A stretch of DNA of 64,000 bases. Origin: an uncultured Lachnospiraceae bacterium. Its GTDB lineage: Bacteria > Bacillota > Clostridia > Lachnospirales > Lachnospiraceae. The DNA is taken from the NCBI GenBank assembly GCA_910585905.1, contig CAJUID010000002.1:62001-126000 (forward strand). Direction: 5' to 3'. Position numbers and translations under genes: made by a program. This document shows, piece after piece, positions 1-9,274 of this stretch; within the stretch, counting starts at the first letter, position 1, and each line of letters starts with the position of its first letter. Under the pieces are notes generated by a model. The model was not told the origin of the DNA, ran no database searches, and saw nothing but the letters and a program-made list of their open reading frames with translations.

Positions 1-1
1 T

Positions 2-328
2 GTGTCTTACACACTTCATTCTCAAACATCTAATTGCAAGATTATCACCATTGCACATGAGGGACTTCAAAAATATGTGAACCTGCCGAACGCTGAGTGT
101 GCCAGCGGAGATGTGGCAGCATTTGATACAAGGCAATTCGCATCTGTAGATTGGGCATATGATATTGTGCCAGAATGGATTGATACTATGAATGTGATAG
201 ACATCATTGATATTTGTGAAAAAGGAGAGGATGACAAGGAGAATAAACTTGGACGGATTGTAATAGGGCAGCAGACAGAAGGAGAGGAGCAGAGGTTTTA
301 TGGGATATATCAAAACAAAAATGATTAA
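2..328 (+). CDS. Hypothetical protein, 5' end cut by the window edge
   Basis: An open frame of 108 codons runs from the first bases to TAA at 326-328. The GTG at position 2 need not be the true start, because the frame is open to the window edge. The product is acidic, with several Trp and Asp residues (for instance VDWAYDIVPEWID) and no signal peptide or membrane segment in the visible part. I do not recognise a family. It overlaps the next gene by 29 bases, so the two are probably co-transcribed and translationally coupled. A small cytoplasmic partner of the downstream lipoprotein is possible but is only inference from position. Confidence 0.55.
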   Translation: MSYTLHSQTSNCKIITIAHEGLQKYVNLPNAECASGDVAAFDTRQFASVDWAYDIVPEWIDTMNVIDIIDICEKGEDDKENKLGRIVIGQQTEGEEQRFYGIYQNKND

Positions 329-1181
329 GTTTACAGCGGTTGCCGCGGTTGCGGGACTGTGCCTGACAGCCTGTGGAGCTGTGGGTGGGAACAGAGAGGG
401 TATAAATGAAAATAAAAAGATAGTAGAAACTAAGGACGACAATCCAGAAACTGCTTCAAAGAATAATCAGGGGAAAGAGGACCAACGCACTGGCAAAGGA
501 GAGGACGAGGGGGGACAATTAACAAGAAATGGCTATAAAGCAGGCAACATGAACAATACAGAATCCAAAACGGATGCAAAAGTGCCAATATATAGAGAAG
601 GAGAAGAAGAGGCAGTCCAAAATTATTTGTCAAAGCTGCCAGATCAGCCGCTTTCTTTTGCAGAGGCAAAAAAATTAGGGGTTATCCTGGAAGGGCACAT
701 GAACACAAAACAGAAAGAAAAGGAGTATTTTGGGGAACAGTGGCTCACCTTCTATACAAATGCTAAAAAGTCAAAGAAGATTCTGGACGGAAAATGGGAA
801 AAGGATATTGCAACAAGGTATGAAGAAGCAGTTGTTATTATGCAGTGCACTATAGAGGGTGACCCGATATATAAATATATCTCCTACTCGTTTCAAGATG
901 GGATGTTTTATCTGTATGAAGACACTAGCAGGGACCACTTTGGCAGCGGAGATAATGGTTTCCATGATAGTTACTATGATGTGAAATGGAATATGGAAGA
1001 AGGAGAAGATAGGGTTTCTACAGACTTTTACATGGTAAAGGAAAGGAAGTTAAGTTCAAAAGAATTTGAAAAAAAATTGAAAGAAGAAGATTACGCTGGC
1101 CGTCAGTTATTACTGGCATATCGTATTGGATATTTAGTAGATACGATAGATGGCATGGCAATCTGCAGAGGGAAAAAATAG
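300..1181 (+). CDS. Putative lipoprotein of unknown function
   Basis: The protein starts with a short basic n-region, a hydrophobic stretch (FTAVAAVAGLCL) and a lipobox LTAC, so it is predicted to be exported, lipidated on the cysteine at about residue 25 and held on the outer face of the membrane. Residues of about 30-95 are a low-complexity, Asn/Lys/Glu/Gly-rich spacer, typical of lipoproteins that reach through the wall. Residues of about 100-293 look globular, with many aromatic residues, and match no family I know. The start at 300 is chosen because GGAGAGGAG lies about 10 bases upstream; an internal ATG at 321 has no such site. The gene overlaps the preceding frame by 29 bases, suggesting coupling. 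Confidence 0.7.
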   Translation: MGYIKTKMIKFTAVAAVAGLCLTACGAVGGNREGINENKKIVETKDDNPETASKNNQGKEDQRTGKGEDEGGQLTRNGYKAGNMNNTESKTDAKVPIYREGEEEAVQNYLSKLPDQPLSFAEAKKLGVILEGHMNTKQKEKEYFGEQWLTFYTNAKKSKKILDGKWEKDIATRYEEAVVIMQCTIEGDPIYKYISYSFQDGMFYLYEDTSRDHFGSGDNGFHDSYYDVKWNMEEGEDRVSTDFYMVKERKLSSKEFEKKLKEEDYAGRQLLLAYRIGYLVDTIDGMAICRGKK

Positions 1182-1293
1182 TAATCGGGTTTTAGCATGG
1201 AATCGTAATAATAAAGACAGGAAAAGAGAACCCTATTTTGCGGAGCAATCAAAAGAGATAGAAAAGTTTACAAATTCTTTCGATTTCACTGTG

Positions 1294-1322
1294 TTGCTTT
1301 TTCTCGTACTTAGATTTATACT
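1294..1322 (+). promoter_or_regulatory. Sigma-A type promoter for the FtsH-HAD gene
   Basis: TTGCTT (1294-1299) and TATACT (1317-1322) are separated by 17 bases. The pair lies about 95 bases upstream of the TTG start at 1417, in the 235-base gap after the lipoprotein gene. A second TATACT occurs at about 1332 without an obvious -35 partner. Confidence 0.55.
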
Positions 1323-1416
1323 TAACAGAAGTATACTTTGTGGGAAGAATCACAAATAGTACACAAATATTGAGTAAAATCAGATAAGGACTATGTGGCG
1401 TGAAGGAGGACAGAAG

Positions 1417-4122
1417 TTGGAGAACAACAATAGAAATCAAGGATCAGATAAGAAAAATAACCGGACGGGAGTTATTATCTGCCTGATTGTGGCACTGGGG
1501 CTTTTCCTGGTTTTTTCCATCATGAATAATCAGGTAAAAAATGCAACCAATAGAGAGATTACGTATGACCAGTTTTTACAATTACTAGATGACGGAAATG
1601 TGAAATCCGTTACGATTACTTCCAATCGGTTGGAGATTATACCTATTTCACAGTCAAATTCTCTATATCAAACTACTTATTATACCGGGCTTATTACAAT
1701 GGATACCCAGTTGGTAGAGCGTCTTGAAGCAGCAGGCGTTCAGTTTTCCAGAGATACCTCTGACAGTGGCTCTAGCCTGGGCTATATGCTGCTCACAACT
1801 CTGCTGCCAATTCTGTTGTTATGGGTTGGACTATTCTTTGTATTCCGCGCAATGACAAAAAGTTCTGGCGGCATGATGGGTGTTGGGAAAAGCACAGCAA
1901 AAATGTATGTGCAGAAAGAGACAGGCGTGCTTTTTAAGGATGTTGCAGGGCAGGAAGAGGCGATGGATTCGCTTTATGAGTTAGTAGATTTTTTGCATAA
2001 TCCACAGAAATATACTGCAATTGGAGCAAGGCTGCCTAAGGGCGCATTGCTGGTCGGACCTCCGGGAACAGGTAAGACATTACTTGCAAAGGCAGTTGCT
2101 GGTGAGGCGGGGGTTCCGTTTTTCTCGCTTTCGGGTTCTGATTTTGTAGAAATGTTTGTCGGTGTTGGCGCTTCCCGCGTGCGTGACCTTTTTAAGCAGG
2201 CACAACAGATGGCGCCGTGTATTATCTTTATTGATGAGATTGATGCAATTGGAAAAAGCCGTGACAGTCGGTATGGAGGTGGAAACGATGAGAGAGAGCA
2301 GACGTTAAATCAGCTCTTATCGGAAATGGATGGCTTTGATAGTTCAAAAGGTTTAGTTATCCTGGGCGCTACAAACCGTCCAGAGGTATTAGACCAGGCG
2401 CTGCTGCGTCCTGGGCGTTTTGACAGAAGAATCATAGTAGAAAAACCGGATTTAAAAGGCCGTGTGGATATCTTAAAGGTTCATGCCAAGGATGTGATGA
2501 TGGATGAATCCGTAGATTTTGATGCTATTGCGCTGGCTACCAGCGGTGCAGTGGGCGCAGACCTTGCCAATATGATTAATGAAGCTGCGATTATGGCAGT
2601 ACGCAGCGGAAGACATGCGGTAAACCAGAGAGATCTTTTTGAGGCGGTGGAAGTCGTGATTGCCGGAAAAGAGAAGAAGGACCGCATTTTGGGAAAAGAA
2701 GAAAAGCGTGTAGTTGCGTATCATGAGACAGGCCATGCCCTGGTTACTGCACTGCAGAAAGACGCAGAGCCAGTGCAAAAGATTACAATTGTCCCAAGGA
2801 CAATGGGCTCTCTTGGCTATGTAATGCAGGTGCCGGAGGAAGAAAAGTACCTGATGAGCAAAGAGGAAATCTTGGCGAGGATCGTGACACTTTTTGGAGG
2901 CCGTGCGGCGGAGGAGCTTGTGTTTGGCTCTATTACGACGGGTGCATCCAATGATATTGAAAAGGCAACATCACTTGCTCGCTCTATGGTTACACAGTAT
3001 GGTATGACAGAAAAATTTGGGCTGATCGGCCTGGAATCTGTTGAAAATAAATATTTGGATGGGAGGACTGTGCTGAATTGTGGAGATGCTACGGAAGCTG
3101 AGATTGACCAGGAGGTCATGAAAATCCTGAAAGAATGCTATCAGAAAGCAGTGGAGTATCTGTCTGGGAACAGGGATGCCTTGGATAAGCTGGCGGAATA
3201 TCTGATTGAGCATGAGACGATTACTGGCAAAGAATTCATGAAGATTTTCCGTAAAGTCAAAGGAATAGATGAACCAGAAGGCGACCATTATGATGTTTTA
3301 GTGTTGGATATTGACGGAACATTGCTGAACTCACAGCGGGAAATAAGTGAATCTACTAAAAATGCTATAGTAGAGGCACAGAGACGTGGAAAGACAATTG
3401 CGGTAGCTTCGGGGCGGTCTATTTCTGGAATGCGGCGTACTGCGGCAAATATTTTGCTGGAAGAATTTGGTGGTTATATTATTGCATATAATGGAACGAC
3501 TGTTTTAAATTGCAAGACTGGGGAATGCATCTATAACCAGACCATTTCTAAAGATTTGATTGCGCCTGTTTTTGAGGCGGCAAAGGAGGCAAAAGTAGGT
3601 ATCTTAGTGTACAACGATTCAAAGAAAGAGTTGGTGCTTGGAACCAGTTTGGACCAATACAGTGAGGCGGATGCGAGGGAATGTGATGTTACCGTTCGCG
3701 AAGCAGACAATTTTGTTAAGGAAATTGACTTCCCTATCAATAAATTCCTTCTGACTGGGGAACCAGAATATATGAAAGAAGTAGAAAAAACAATGCAGAG
3801 CAAGTTTGGCAGCCGTTTAAATGTATTCCGCTCAGACCCACATTTTGTGGAGCTGTTGCCTAAGTTTGTTGACAAAGGCATCGCCGTGGACAAATTGATT
3901 AAACATCTTGATGTAAAAAAGGATAAGGTGATCTGTGTCGGTGACAGTCATAATGATCTACCGATGCTCCGCCAGGCAGGTCTCGGTGTTGCGATGGGGA
4001 ATGCGCAGGCTGAGGTAAAGGAAGCTGCGGATTTTATCACCGGAAGCAATGATGAGGACGGTATATTAAAGGTAATCCAAAAGTTTATGACCGAAAAAAT
4101 CGAGGAAGAAAAAACAGAATAA
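1417..4122 (+). CDS. ftsH: FtsH-type ATP-dependent zinc metalloprotease fused to a Cof-type HAD phosphatase
   Basis: Residues 1-610 are a complete FtsH membrane protease: a membrane segment near residues 20-37, an extracytoplasmic loop, a second membrane segment near 123-142, Walker A GPPGTGKT (214-221), Walker B IIFIDEIDAIG, an arginine-finger region ATNRPEVLDQALLRPGRFDR and the zinc site HETGH (436-440). FtsH degrades unfolded membrane and regulatory proteins. Directly after the normal FtsH end, residues of about 625-901 form a HAD-IIB (Cof) domain with the nucleophile motif DIDGT (D631, D633) and the acidic motif GDSHNDLPM (D843, D847). No stop, start or long linker separates the halves. 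The start is the TTG at 1417, seven bases after AAGGAGG; an in-frame ATG at 1393 lies upstream of that site and lacks one of its own. The HAD substrate is not known; the family often acts on sugar phosphates or flavin intermediates. Confidence 0.93.
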   Translation: MENNNRNQGSDKKNNRTGVIICLIVALGLFLVFSIMNNQVKNATNREITYDQFLQLLDDGNVKSVTITSNRLEIIPISQSNSLYQTTYYTGLITMDTQLVERLEAAGVQFSRDTSDSGSSLGYMLLTTLLPILLLWVGLFFVFRAMTKSSGGMMGVGKSTAKMYVQKETGVLFKDVAGQEEAMDSLYELVDFLHNPQKYTAIGARLPKGALLVGPPGTGKTLLAKAVAGEAGVPFFSLSGSDFVEMFVGVGASRVRDLFKQAQQMAPCIIFIDEIDAIGKSRDSRYGGGNDEREQTLNQLLSEMDGFDSSKGLVILGATNRPEVLDQALLRPGRFDRRIIVEKPDLKGRVDILKVHAKDVMMDESVDFDAIALATSGAVGADLANMINEAAIMAVRSGRHAVNQRDLFEAVEVVIAGKEKKDRILGKEEKRVVAYHETGHALVTALQKDAEPVQKITIVPRTMGSLGYVMQVPEEEKYLMSKEEILARIVTLFGGRAAEELVFGSITTGASNDIEKATSLARSMVTQYGMTEKFGLIGLESVENKYLDGRTVLNCGDATEAEIDQEVMKILKECYQKAVEYLSGNRDALDKLAEYLIEHETITGKEFMKIFRKVKGIDEPEGDHYDVLVLDIDGTLLNSQREISESTKNAIVEAQRRGKTIAVASGRSISGMRRTAANILLEEFGGYIIAYNGTTVLNCKTGECIYNQTISKDLIAPVFEAAKEAKVGILVYNDSKKELVLGTSLDQYSEADARECDVTVREADNFVKEIDFPINKFLLTGEPEYMKEVEKTMQSKFGSRLNVFRSDPHFVELLPKFVDKGIAVDKLIKHLDVKKDKVICVGDSHNDLPMLRQAGLGVAMGNAQAEVKEAADFITGSNDEDGILKVIQKFMTEKIEEEKTE

Positions 4123-4143
4123 AAAGGATTATAGCATAAAAGG

Positions 4144-4178
4144 GAAGGCATTCGCAAAAAGGATGCCTTCTCTTTTTC
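4144..4178 (+). terminator. Intrinsic terminator after ftsH-HAD
   Basis: GAAGGCAT (4144-4151) pairs with ATGCCTTC (4163-4170) and is followed by TCTTTTTC. It ends the FtsH-HAD transcript and abuts the stop codon of the convergent PHP gene. Confidence 0.85.
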
Positions 4179-4936
4179 TAACTTAATGCTAACTCAACTC
4201 TTTTTAAACCATATGTTTCACAAAATTGTTCCGCCTTATGGATTGCTTCGCTGTTCAGAATCTGTTCTGGGGCATGGGCGTCTATGCCAATTACTGCCGT
4301 GTTGCCGATTTTTCCGGCGATTTCCCAGAAACGTGCGGAAGGGTAAGGGCGCTGTTCCCAAAGGCCAAGCACATTGATTTCCAGGGGGATTTCCTTCTCC
4401 TTCATAAAATGACAGAGACGGGAAATATGCTTATTATAAACTTCATCAGAACCGATATAATTTATGATATCCGGATGAGCCAGATAGAGGTACTTTCCGG
4501 TGGCGATTCCCTCAATCACGAGATCGGCATACTGTTTTAAGATATCTTCGTCATCAGAGGGTCTGCCTACAAAGACTGAATCCGACTCAGAACCCATAAA
4601 GTGCTGCCCCAATATCATATAATCTATTGGATATCCTCTAAAAAGCTTTTCCTGCGATGCATTTAGCGCTGGAGTATATTCGGCTTCAAAACCTGCATAA
4701 ATTTTAATATCGCTGCTATACTCTTTTTTTAGGGACTCAATAGAAGAAAAATAATTATCCAGTTGGGCGGGTGTCATGCGGATTCTGGAGATATAGCCAT
4801 CTGGGAACAACCACGGACAGTGGTCAGAGAAGCCGAGAACTTTCAAACCAGAATGAATCGCTGCTTCAACGTATTCCTTGTCCTCCCCGCTGGCATGTTG
4901 GCACCGGAATGTGTGCGTATGAAAATTTGATAGCAT
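4178..4936 (-). CDS. PHP-domain phosphoesterase, histidinol-phosphatase (HisJ/HisK) type
   Basis: The 252-residue protein begins with the PHP metal-site motif NFHTHTFRCQHA, followed by GFSDHCPW, a mid-protein GFEAEYTP motif, and C-terminal AHPDIINY and GIDAHAPEQ motifs, giving the His/Asp/Glu ligands of a three-metal PHP active site. The closest functional class is histidinol-phosphatase, which removes phosphate from L-histidinol phosphate in histidine synthesis. However, no other his gene is nearby, and many stand-alone PHP proteins of this size act on other phosphoesters, so the substrate is uncertain. It is transcribed alone, convergent with ftsH and divergent from uvrC. A ribosome binding site (AAAAGAGGT in mRNA sense) precedes the ATG. 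Confidence 0.85.
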   Translation of the reverse strand: MLSNFHTHTFRCQHASGEDKEYVEAAIHSGLKVLGFSDHCPWLFPDGYISRIRMTPAQLDNYFSSIESLKKEYSSDIKIYAGFEAEYTPALNASQEKLFRGYPIDYMILGQHFMGSESDSVFVGRPSDDEDILKQYADLVIEGIATGKYLYLAHPDIINYIGSDEVYNKHISRLCHFMKEKEIPLEINVLGLWEQRPYPSARFWEIAGKIGNTAVIGIDAHAPEQILNSEAIHKAEQFCETYGLKRVELALS

Positions 4937-4970
4937 AATAAGACCTCTTTTCTGTACATAACTATGTATT

Positions 4971-5000
4971 AGTATAGCAAAAAAATGGGAAAATGGGCAA
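4971..5000 (-). promoter_or_regulatory. Promoter for the PHP gene
   Basis: On the minus strand TTGCCC (5000-4995) and TATACT (4976-4971) are 18 bases apart, with a TGC extended -10 element. It faces away from the uvrC promoter in the shared intergenic region. Confidence 0.5.
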
Positions 5001-5047
5001 TTAATTTTAGAAGTAATATTTTTGCTAATGTATCTTTTTGATTTTCA

Positions 5048-5056
5048 TGTTATAAT
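5048..5056 (+). promoter_or_regulatory. Extended -10 promoter for uvrC
   Basis: TGTTATAAT is a perfect extended -10 element (TGn plus TATAAT), 41 bases upstream of the chosen TTG start. No good -35 hexamer is seen at the usual distance, which is normal for extended -10 promoters. Confidence 0.55.
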
Positions 5057-5096
5057 AGTAATAAGTTATGAATCGATACTGCAGGAGGGCAATTTG

Positions 5097-6980
5097 TTGT
5101 TTGATCTAGAAGAAGAGCTGAAAAAACTTCCGGCTAAGCCTGGCGTCTATCTGATGCATGATAAAAAGGATGCAATTATCTATGTGGGAAAGGCAATCAG
5201 CCTAAAGAACCGTGTGCGCCAGTATTTCCAGAGTAGCCGCAGGGTGTCGCCGAAAATTCAGCAGATGATATCCCATATTGATCATTTCGAGTATATTATT
5301 ACAGATTCTGAGGTGGAGGCACTGGTATTAGAGAACAATCTCATCAAAGAATATATGCCAAAATATAATACCATGCTTAAGGATGACAAAACTTATCCAT
5401 TTATCCGGGCAACGGTTTATGAGGACTATCCGAGACTGATTTACTGCCGCCAGCAAAAAAGGGACAAATCTAAATACTTTGGGCCGTTTACCAGCCAGGG
5501 CACTGCGAAAAATGCTCTGGAGATGGCTCATAAAATATATCACGTGCGTACCTGCAACCGGGTTCTGCCAAGAGACCAGGGAAAAGACAGGCCATGCCTC
5601 AACTACCATATCAAACAGTGTGATGCCCCATGCCAGGGATATATTTCTAAGGAGGAGTATAGGGAAAATTTTAATAGAGCCTTAAAACTGCTGGAGGGGG
5701 ATTACCGGGAGGTGACTCAGATTTTGCAGCAGAGGATGGAGAAGGCTGCACAAAATTTGGAATTTGAGGAGGCTGCAAGCTGCCGTGATCTGATAGAGAG
5801 CATCAAAAAAGTCGAAATTCGTCAGAAAATAACAGATTTTGGCGGCATAGACAGGGATATTATCGCAGTGGCTTCTACCAATCAGGAGGCGGTTGTCCAA
5901 GTGTTTTTCGTTAGGGAGGGAAAATTAGTCGGAAGAGATCATTTTCATCTAAATGGCGTAGGTGGAGATGCCAATGATGAGATTTTACAATCCTTTGTGA
6001 AACAGTTTTATGCGGGAACACCTTTTATTCCTCGTGAAGTCATGATAGAATATGAGATACAGGACAGTAAGCTCATTGAGGAGTGGCTTAGCCAGAGAAG
6101 GGGAGGGAAGGTAAACGTCCTTGTCCCAAAGAAGGGGCAGAAGGAGCGCTTGATGGAACTTGCACATAAGAATGCCGCCCTTATTTTGACGCAGGATAGT
6201 GAAAAGATCCGCAGGGAAGAGGCAAGGACAGCCGGGGCTATGGCACAGATATGTGGCTGGCTGGGGATGGAAGGCGTGACAAGGATTGAGTCATATGATA
6301 TTTCTAATATAAATGGCTTTCAGTCTGTTGGTTCTATGGTTGTTTTTGAGAACGGGAAACCGAAAAAAAGTGATTATCGGAAATTTCGGATTCAGACAGT
6401 ACAAGGACCAGATGACTATGCCAGCATGAATGAAGTGCTGACAAGGCGTTTCCGCCACGGATTGGAGGAACGTGCAGAATTAAAAGACAGGGAATGGGAG
6501 GAGGAGCTTGGCAGTTTTACGCGGTTTCCAGATCTAATCATGATGGACGGAGGCAAGGGGCAGGTTCATATTGCAGAACAGGCGCTTGAAAATCTTGGTC
6601 TGTCGATTCCGGTCTGCGGCATGGTTAAGGATGACCGGCATAGGACTAGAGGGTTGTATTTTCGGGATCAGGAGCTGCCGATAGAGGTGAATAGTGAGGG
6701 GTTTCATCTAATGACAAGAATTCAGGATGAGGTTCACCGCTTTGCAATTGAGTATCATCGTTCGCTGCGAAGCAAAGCGCAGGTCAAATCGGTGTTGGAT
6801 GATATTCCGGGCATTGGCCCGAAAAGGAGAAAGGCATTGATGCGTCATTTCAAATCATTGGAAAAAATTCGCGACGCCTCTGTGGAAGAGCTTTTGGAGG
6901 CGGAAGCGATGAATGAAAATGCCGCACAGAGTGTTTTTGAATTTTTCCACAAGAAAGATTCCGCAGGTGAAAATTCATAA
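5097..6980 (+). CDS. uvrC: UvrC, incision subunit of the UvrABC excision nuclease
   Basis: UvrC joins the UvrB-DNA complex and cuts on both sides of a bulky lesion. The N-terminal GIY-YIG nuclease is visible (PGVYLMHDKKDAIIYVGKA, then NRVRQYF). A UVR/UvrB-binding segment follows at about residues 200-240 (LEFEEAASCRDLI), then the RNase-H-like second nuclease region (SYDISNINGFQSVGSMVVF, DLIMMDGGKGQ), and a C-terminal helix-hairpin-helix (DDIPGIGPKRRKALMRHF). Start: TTG at 5097, eight bases after AGGAGG (5083-5088), giving 627 residues, the usual UvrC length; an upstream in-frame ATG would add an implausible hydrophobic leader. It heads a co-directional run with hprK 26 bases downstream. Confidence 0.97.
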   Translation: MFDLEEELKKLPAKPGVYLMHDKKDAIIYVGKAISLKNRVRQYFQSSRRVSPKIQQMISHIDHFEYIITDSEVEALVLENNLIKEYMPKYNTMLKDDKTYPFIRATVYEDYPRLIYCRQQKRDKSKYFGPFTSQGTAKNALEMAHKIYHVRTCNRVLPRDQGKDRPCLNYHIKQCDAPCQGYISKEEYRENFNRALKLLEGDYREVTQILQQRMEKAAQNLEFEEAASCRDLIESIKKVEIRQKITDFGGIDRDIIAVASTNQEAVVQVFFVREGKLVGRDHFHLNGVGGDANDEILQSFVKQFYAGTPFIPREVMIEYEIQDSKLIEEWLSQRRGGKVNVLVPKKGQKERLMELAHKNAALILTQDSEKIRREEARTAGAMAQICGWLGMEGVTRIESYDISNINGFQSVGSMVVFENGKPKKSDYRKFRIQTVQGPDDYASMNEVLTRRFRHGLEERAELKDREWEEELGSFTRFPDLIMMDGGKGQVHIAEQALENLGLSIPVCGMVKDDRHRTRGLYFRDQELPIEVNSEGFHLMTRIQDEVHRFAIEYHRSLRSKAQVKSVLDDIPGIGPKRRKALMRHFKSLEKIRDASVEELLEAEAMNENAAQSVFEFFHKKDSAGENS

Positions 6981-7006
6981 ATATTATTAAAAAGGAGAGA
7001 TGAATC

Positions 7007-7972
7007 ATGCAGAATGGGGCATACAGCGTACCGCTTAAAGATCTTGTAGATCAACTACATCTGGAGAACTGTACTCCAGAGGTTTCTATTGATGACATAT
7101 TGATCACACAGTCAGATGTAAATCGTCCGGCATTGCAGCTCGCCGGATATTTTGATTATTTTGATTCAAAGCGCATACAGATTATTGGCCATGTAGAACA
7201 TACTTATATGCAGCAGAAAGGAATGGGGCACAGTGTAGAGATGATGGAGCGCATTATGGCTGGCAGCCATGAGTCGCCGAAGCCGCCTTGCATTATCTAC
7301 TGCCGTGAAATCTGGATTGAGGATGAGATTGTAGAATTGGCGAATAAATATAAAGTACCACTTCTAAGGACAAAAAAATCTACCTCTTCTTTTATGGCAG
7401 AAGTTATCCGCTGGCTGAATGTGGAGTTGGCGCCTAGATGCTCTGTGCATGGTGTTCTGGTGGACTTGTTTGGCGAAGGTGTTCTGATTATGGGGGAGAG
7501 CGGCATCGGCAAATCAGAGGTTGCGCTGGAATTAGTACATAGGGGACACCGCCTGGTATCAGATGATGTGGTGGAAATCAAGAGGGTAAGCGATATTTCG
7601 TTGATTGGAAGTGCCCCAAATATCACAAGACATTTTATTGAGCTCCGTGGCGTTGGAATCATTGATGCAAAGGCGCTCTTTGGTGCGGAGAGTGTTAAGA
7701 ATGAGCAGGAGATTGATCTTGTCATAAAGCTTGAGGAATTTAATAAGGAGCAGGAATATGACCGTTTAGGGCTTGAAGAGCAGTATATCGAATTTCTTGG
7801 GAATGAGGTAGTCTGCCATTCTATCCCAATTCGGCCAGGTAGGAACAGTGCGATTATCTGTGAAACTGCAGCGATTAATCACAGACAGAAGAAAATGGGT
7901 TATAACGCAGCTCTGGAGCTTTATAACCGGGTTACAAGTAATCTTGCAGAGAAAAGGGATGAAAACGCTTAG
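7007..7972 (+). CDS. hprK: HPr kinase/phosphorylase
   Basis: HprK phosphorylates Ser46 of the phosphotransferase carrier HPr when glycolytic intermediates are high and reverses this when phosphate is high; Ser-P-HPr is the corepressor for CcpA in carbon catabolite repression. The C-terminal half carries the Walker A loop GESGIGKSE (about residues 165-173), the following GHRLVSDDVVEI and the K/P-loop signature LRGVGIIDAKALFG. The 321-residue length is normal. A strong AAGGAGAG precedes the ATG. Its place between uvrC and a degenerate HD-GYP gene is a common Clostridia arrangement. Confidence 0.97.
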   Translation: MQNGAYSVPLKDLVDQLHLENCTPEVSIDDILITQSDVNRPALQLAGYFDYFDSKRIQIIGHVEHTYMQQKGMGHSVEMMERIMAGSHESPKPPCIIYCREIWIEDEIVELANKYKVPLLRTKKSTSSFMAEVIRWLNVELAPRCSVHGVLVDLFGEGVLIMGESGIGKSEVALELVHRGHRLVSDDVVEIKRVSDISLIGSAPNITRHFIELRGVGIIDAKALFGAESVKNEQEIDLVIKLEEFNKEQEYDRLGLEEQYIEFLGNEVVCHSIPIRPGRNSAIICETAAINHRQKKMGYNAALELYNRVTSNLAEKRDENA

Positions 7973-8111
7973 GGAACATCGTGTACATCATATGGGGTAG
8001 ATTTTGTAAACCATTGGCGTATAATTCCTAAGAAATGCCATGTTTGTGCCTGTGTGCTGCCCGGCACGGACATGTTATAAGCAGAAAGCAGCACAGGAAT
8101 GGAGAAAGCGT

Positions 8112-9254
8112 ATGTTATTTGTAAAATCTGATGATTTAAAAACAGGAATGAGATTGGCAAAACCAATCTATAATAAAAATGGGGTAATGCTTTATGAGCG
8201 CAATTCAAAATTGACCAGCCAGGGTATTATGAGTATTCAGAATTTCGGGCTGATCGGTGTTTATATTCTGGAGCCGGCGGAACCACTTCCGCCGATGAGT
8301 GAGGATGATATTGAATTTGAGCGTTTTCAGACAATGTCTGTATTTACAATTAAGGAAGTCCTGGATCAGGTGGTGGATCAGAAAGAAGCAAAGGAAATGT
8401 ATCCTTTTGCAAACCAGGTTATTAAGCGCTATGGAAATCTCCACCACAAAATTAATTTTGTACAGAATTTAAGGAGTGCTGAGGATGCACCATATAAGCA
8501 TGCTTTAAATACAGCAATTCTTTGTGCGTTAATGTCAAAGCGTCTCAAACTGGAGTTCAAAGAGCAGTTAGATGTAGTTGTAGCAGGTATCCTTTACGAT
8601 ATCGGTAGCCTGATGGTGCCAGTCAGCCTTAGAAAATTAACAAAGGATGAGCTGACGGAGGAAGATAAGACAAAGATAAACACATACCACTATGCTGGAT
8701 ACCAGATGCTTAGCCAGGATTATAATTTAGATCCTAGCGTAAAGAGAAATGCAACCCTTGTCTGCAAAGAGTTGTTTAATATCAAAACGGATGATGAGGT
8801 AACCGTGACAAAACGGGTAACGGAAGTGGAGATATTAAAGGTTGCAGCAGTGTATGATAATATGACGGCCATGAAATATGAGGAACCTCCTCTTTCTGAG
8901 ATTGCGGCGCTCCGTTATCTTTTGGCAAAGGAAAATGGATTTGACCAGTCAGCAGTGAGGGCACTGGTGGACAGCATTAATATTTTGCAGCCTGGTGTTG
9001 CCGTAGAGCTTAGCAATGGGGACAGAGGACTTGTAATCACAGAAGGGCCAATCGACATCTTGCGTCCGTTTGTGCTTTCGTTCCGGGATAATCAGGTTTT
9101 GAACTTGTCAGATGAGGCAGTGGCAGGTGACATTGAGATTAAGGATGTTATGAGGACAATGGATAACCGCCATGTTGTTGCAATAGATATGCTTCAAAAT
9201 TATATTGGCGAAGAAGTCCATATGGGAGAAAGCAATCCAAAAAAACATTTTTAG
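8112..9254 (+). CDS. Degenerate HD-GYP-domain protein
   Basis: The 380-residue protein has an N-terminal segment typical of HD-GYP proteins (LKTGMRLAKPIYNKNGVMLYE, residues of about 8-28) and a central domain aligned with HD-GYP cyclic-di-GMP phosphodiesterases. The key HD pair is replaced: the family pattern LLHDIGK is here GILYDIGSLMVP, and the GYP region is absent, although HALNTA and HYAGYQML retain single histidines. It therefore probably does not hydrolyse cyclic-di-GMP and may act as a sensor or scaffold. Start: ATG at 8112, seven bases after GGAG; the in-frame ATG at 8040 would add a Cys-rich, unlikely leader. A 140-base gap separates it from hprK. Confidence 0.75.
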   Translation: MLFVKSDDLKTGMRLAKPIYNKNGVMLYERNSKLTSQGIMSIQNFGLIGVYILEPAEPLPPMSEDDIEFERFQTMSVFTIKEVLDQVVDQKEAKEMYPFANQVIKRYGNLHHKINFVQNLRSAEDAPYKHALNTAILCALMSKRLKLEFKEQLDVVVAGILYDIGSLMVPVSLRKLTKDELTEEDKTKINTYHYAGYQMLSQDYNLDPSVKRNATLVCKELFNIKTDDEVTVTKRVTEVEILKVAAVYDNMTAMKYEEPPLSEIAALRYLLAKENGFDQSAVRALVDSINILQPGVAVELSNGDRGLVITEGPIDILRPFVLSFRDNQVLNLSDEAVAGDIEIKDVMRTMDNRHVVAIDMLQNYIGEEVHMGESNPKKHF

Positions 9255-9274
9255 CAGAGAAACGAGGGGAATTT

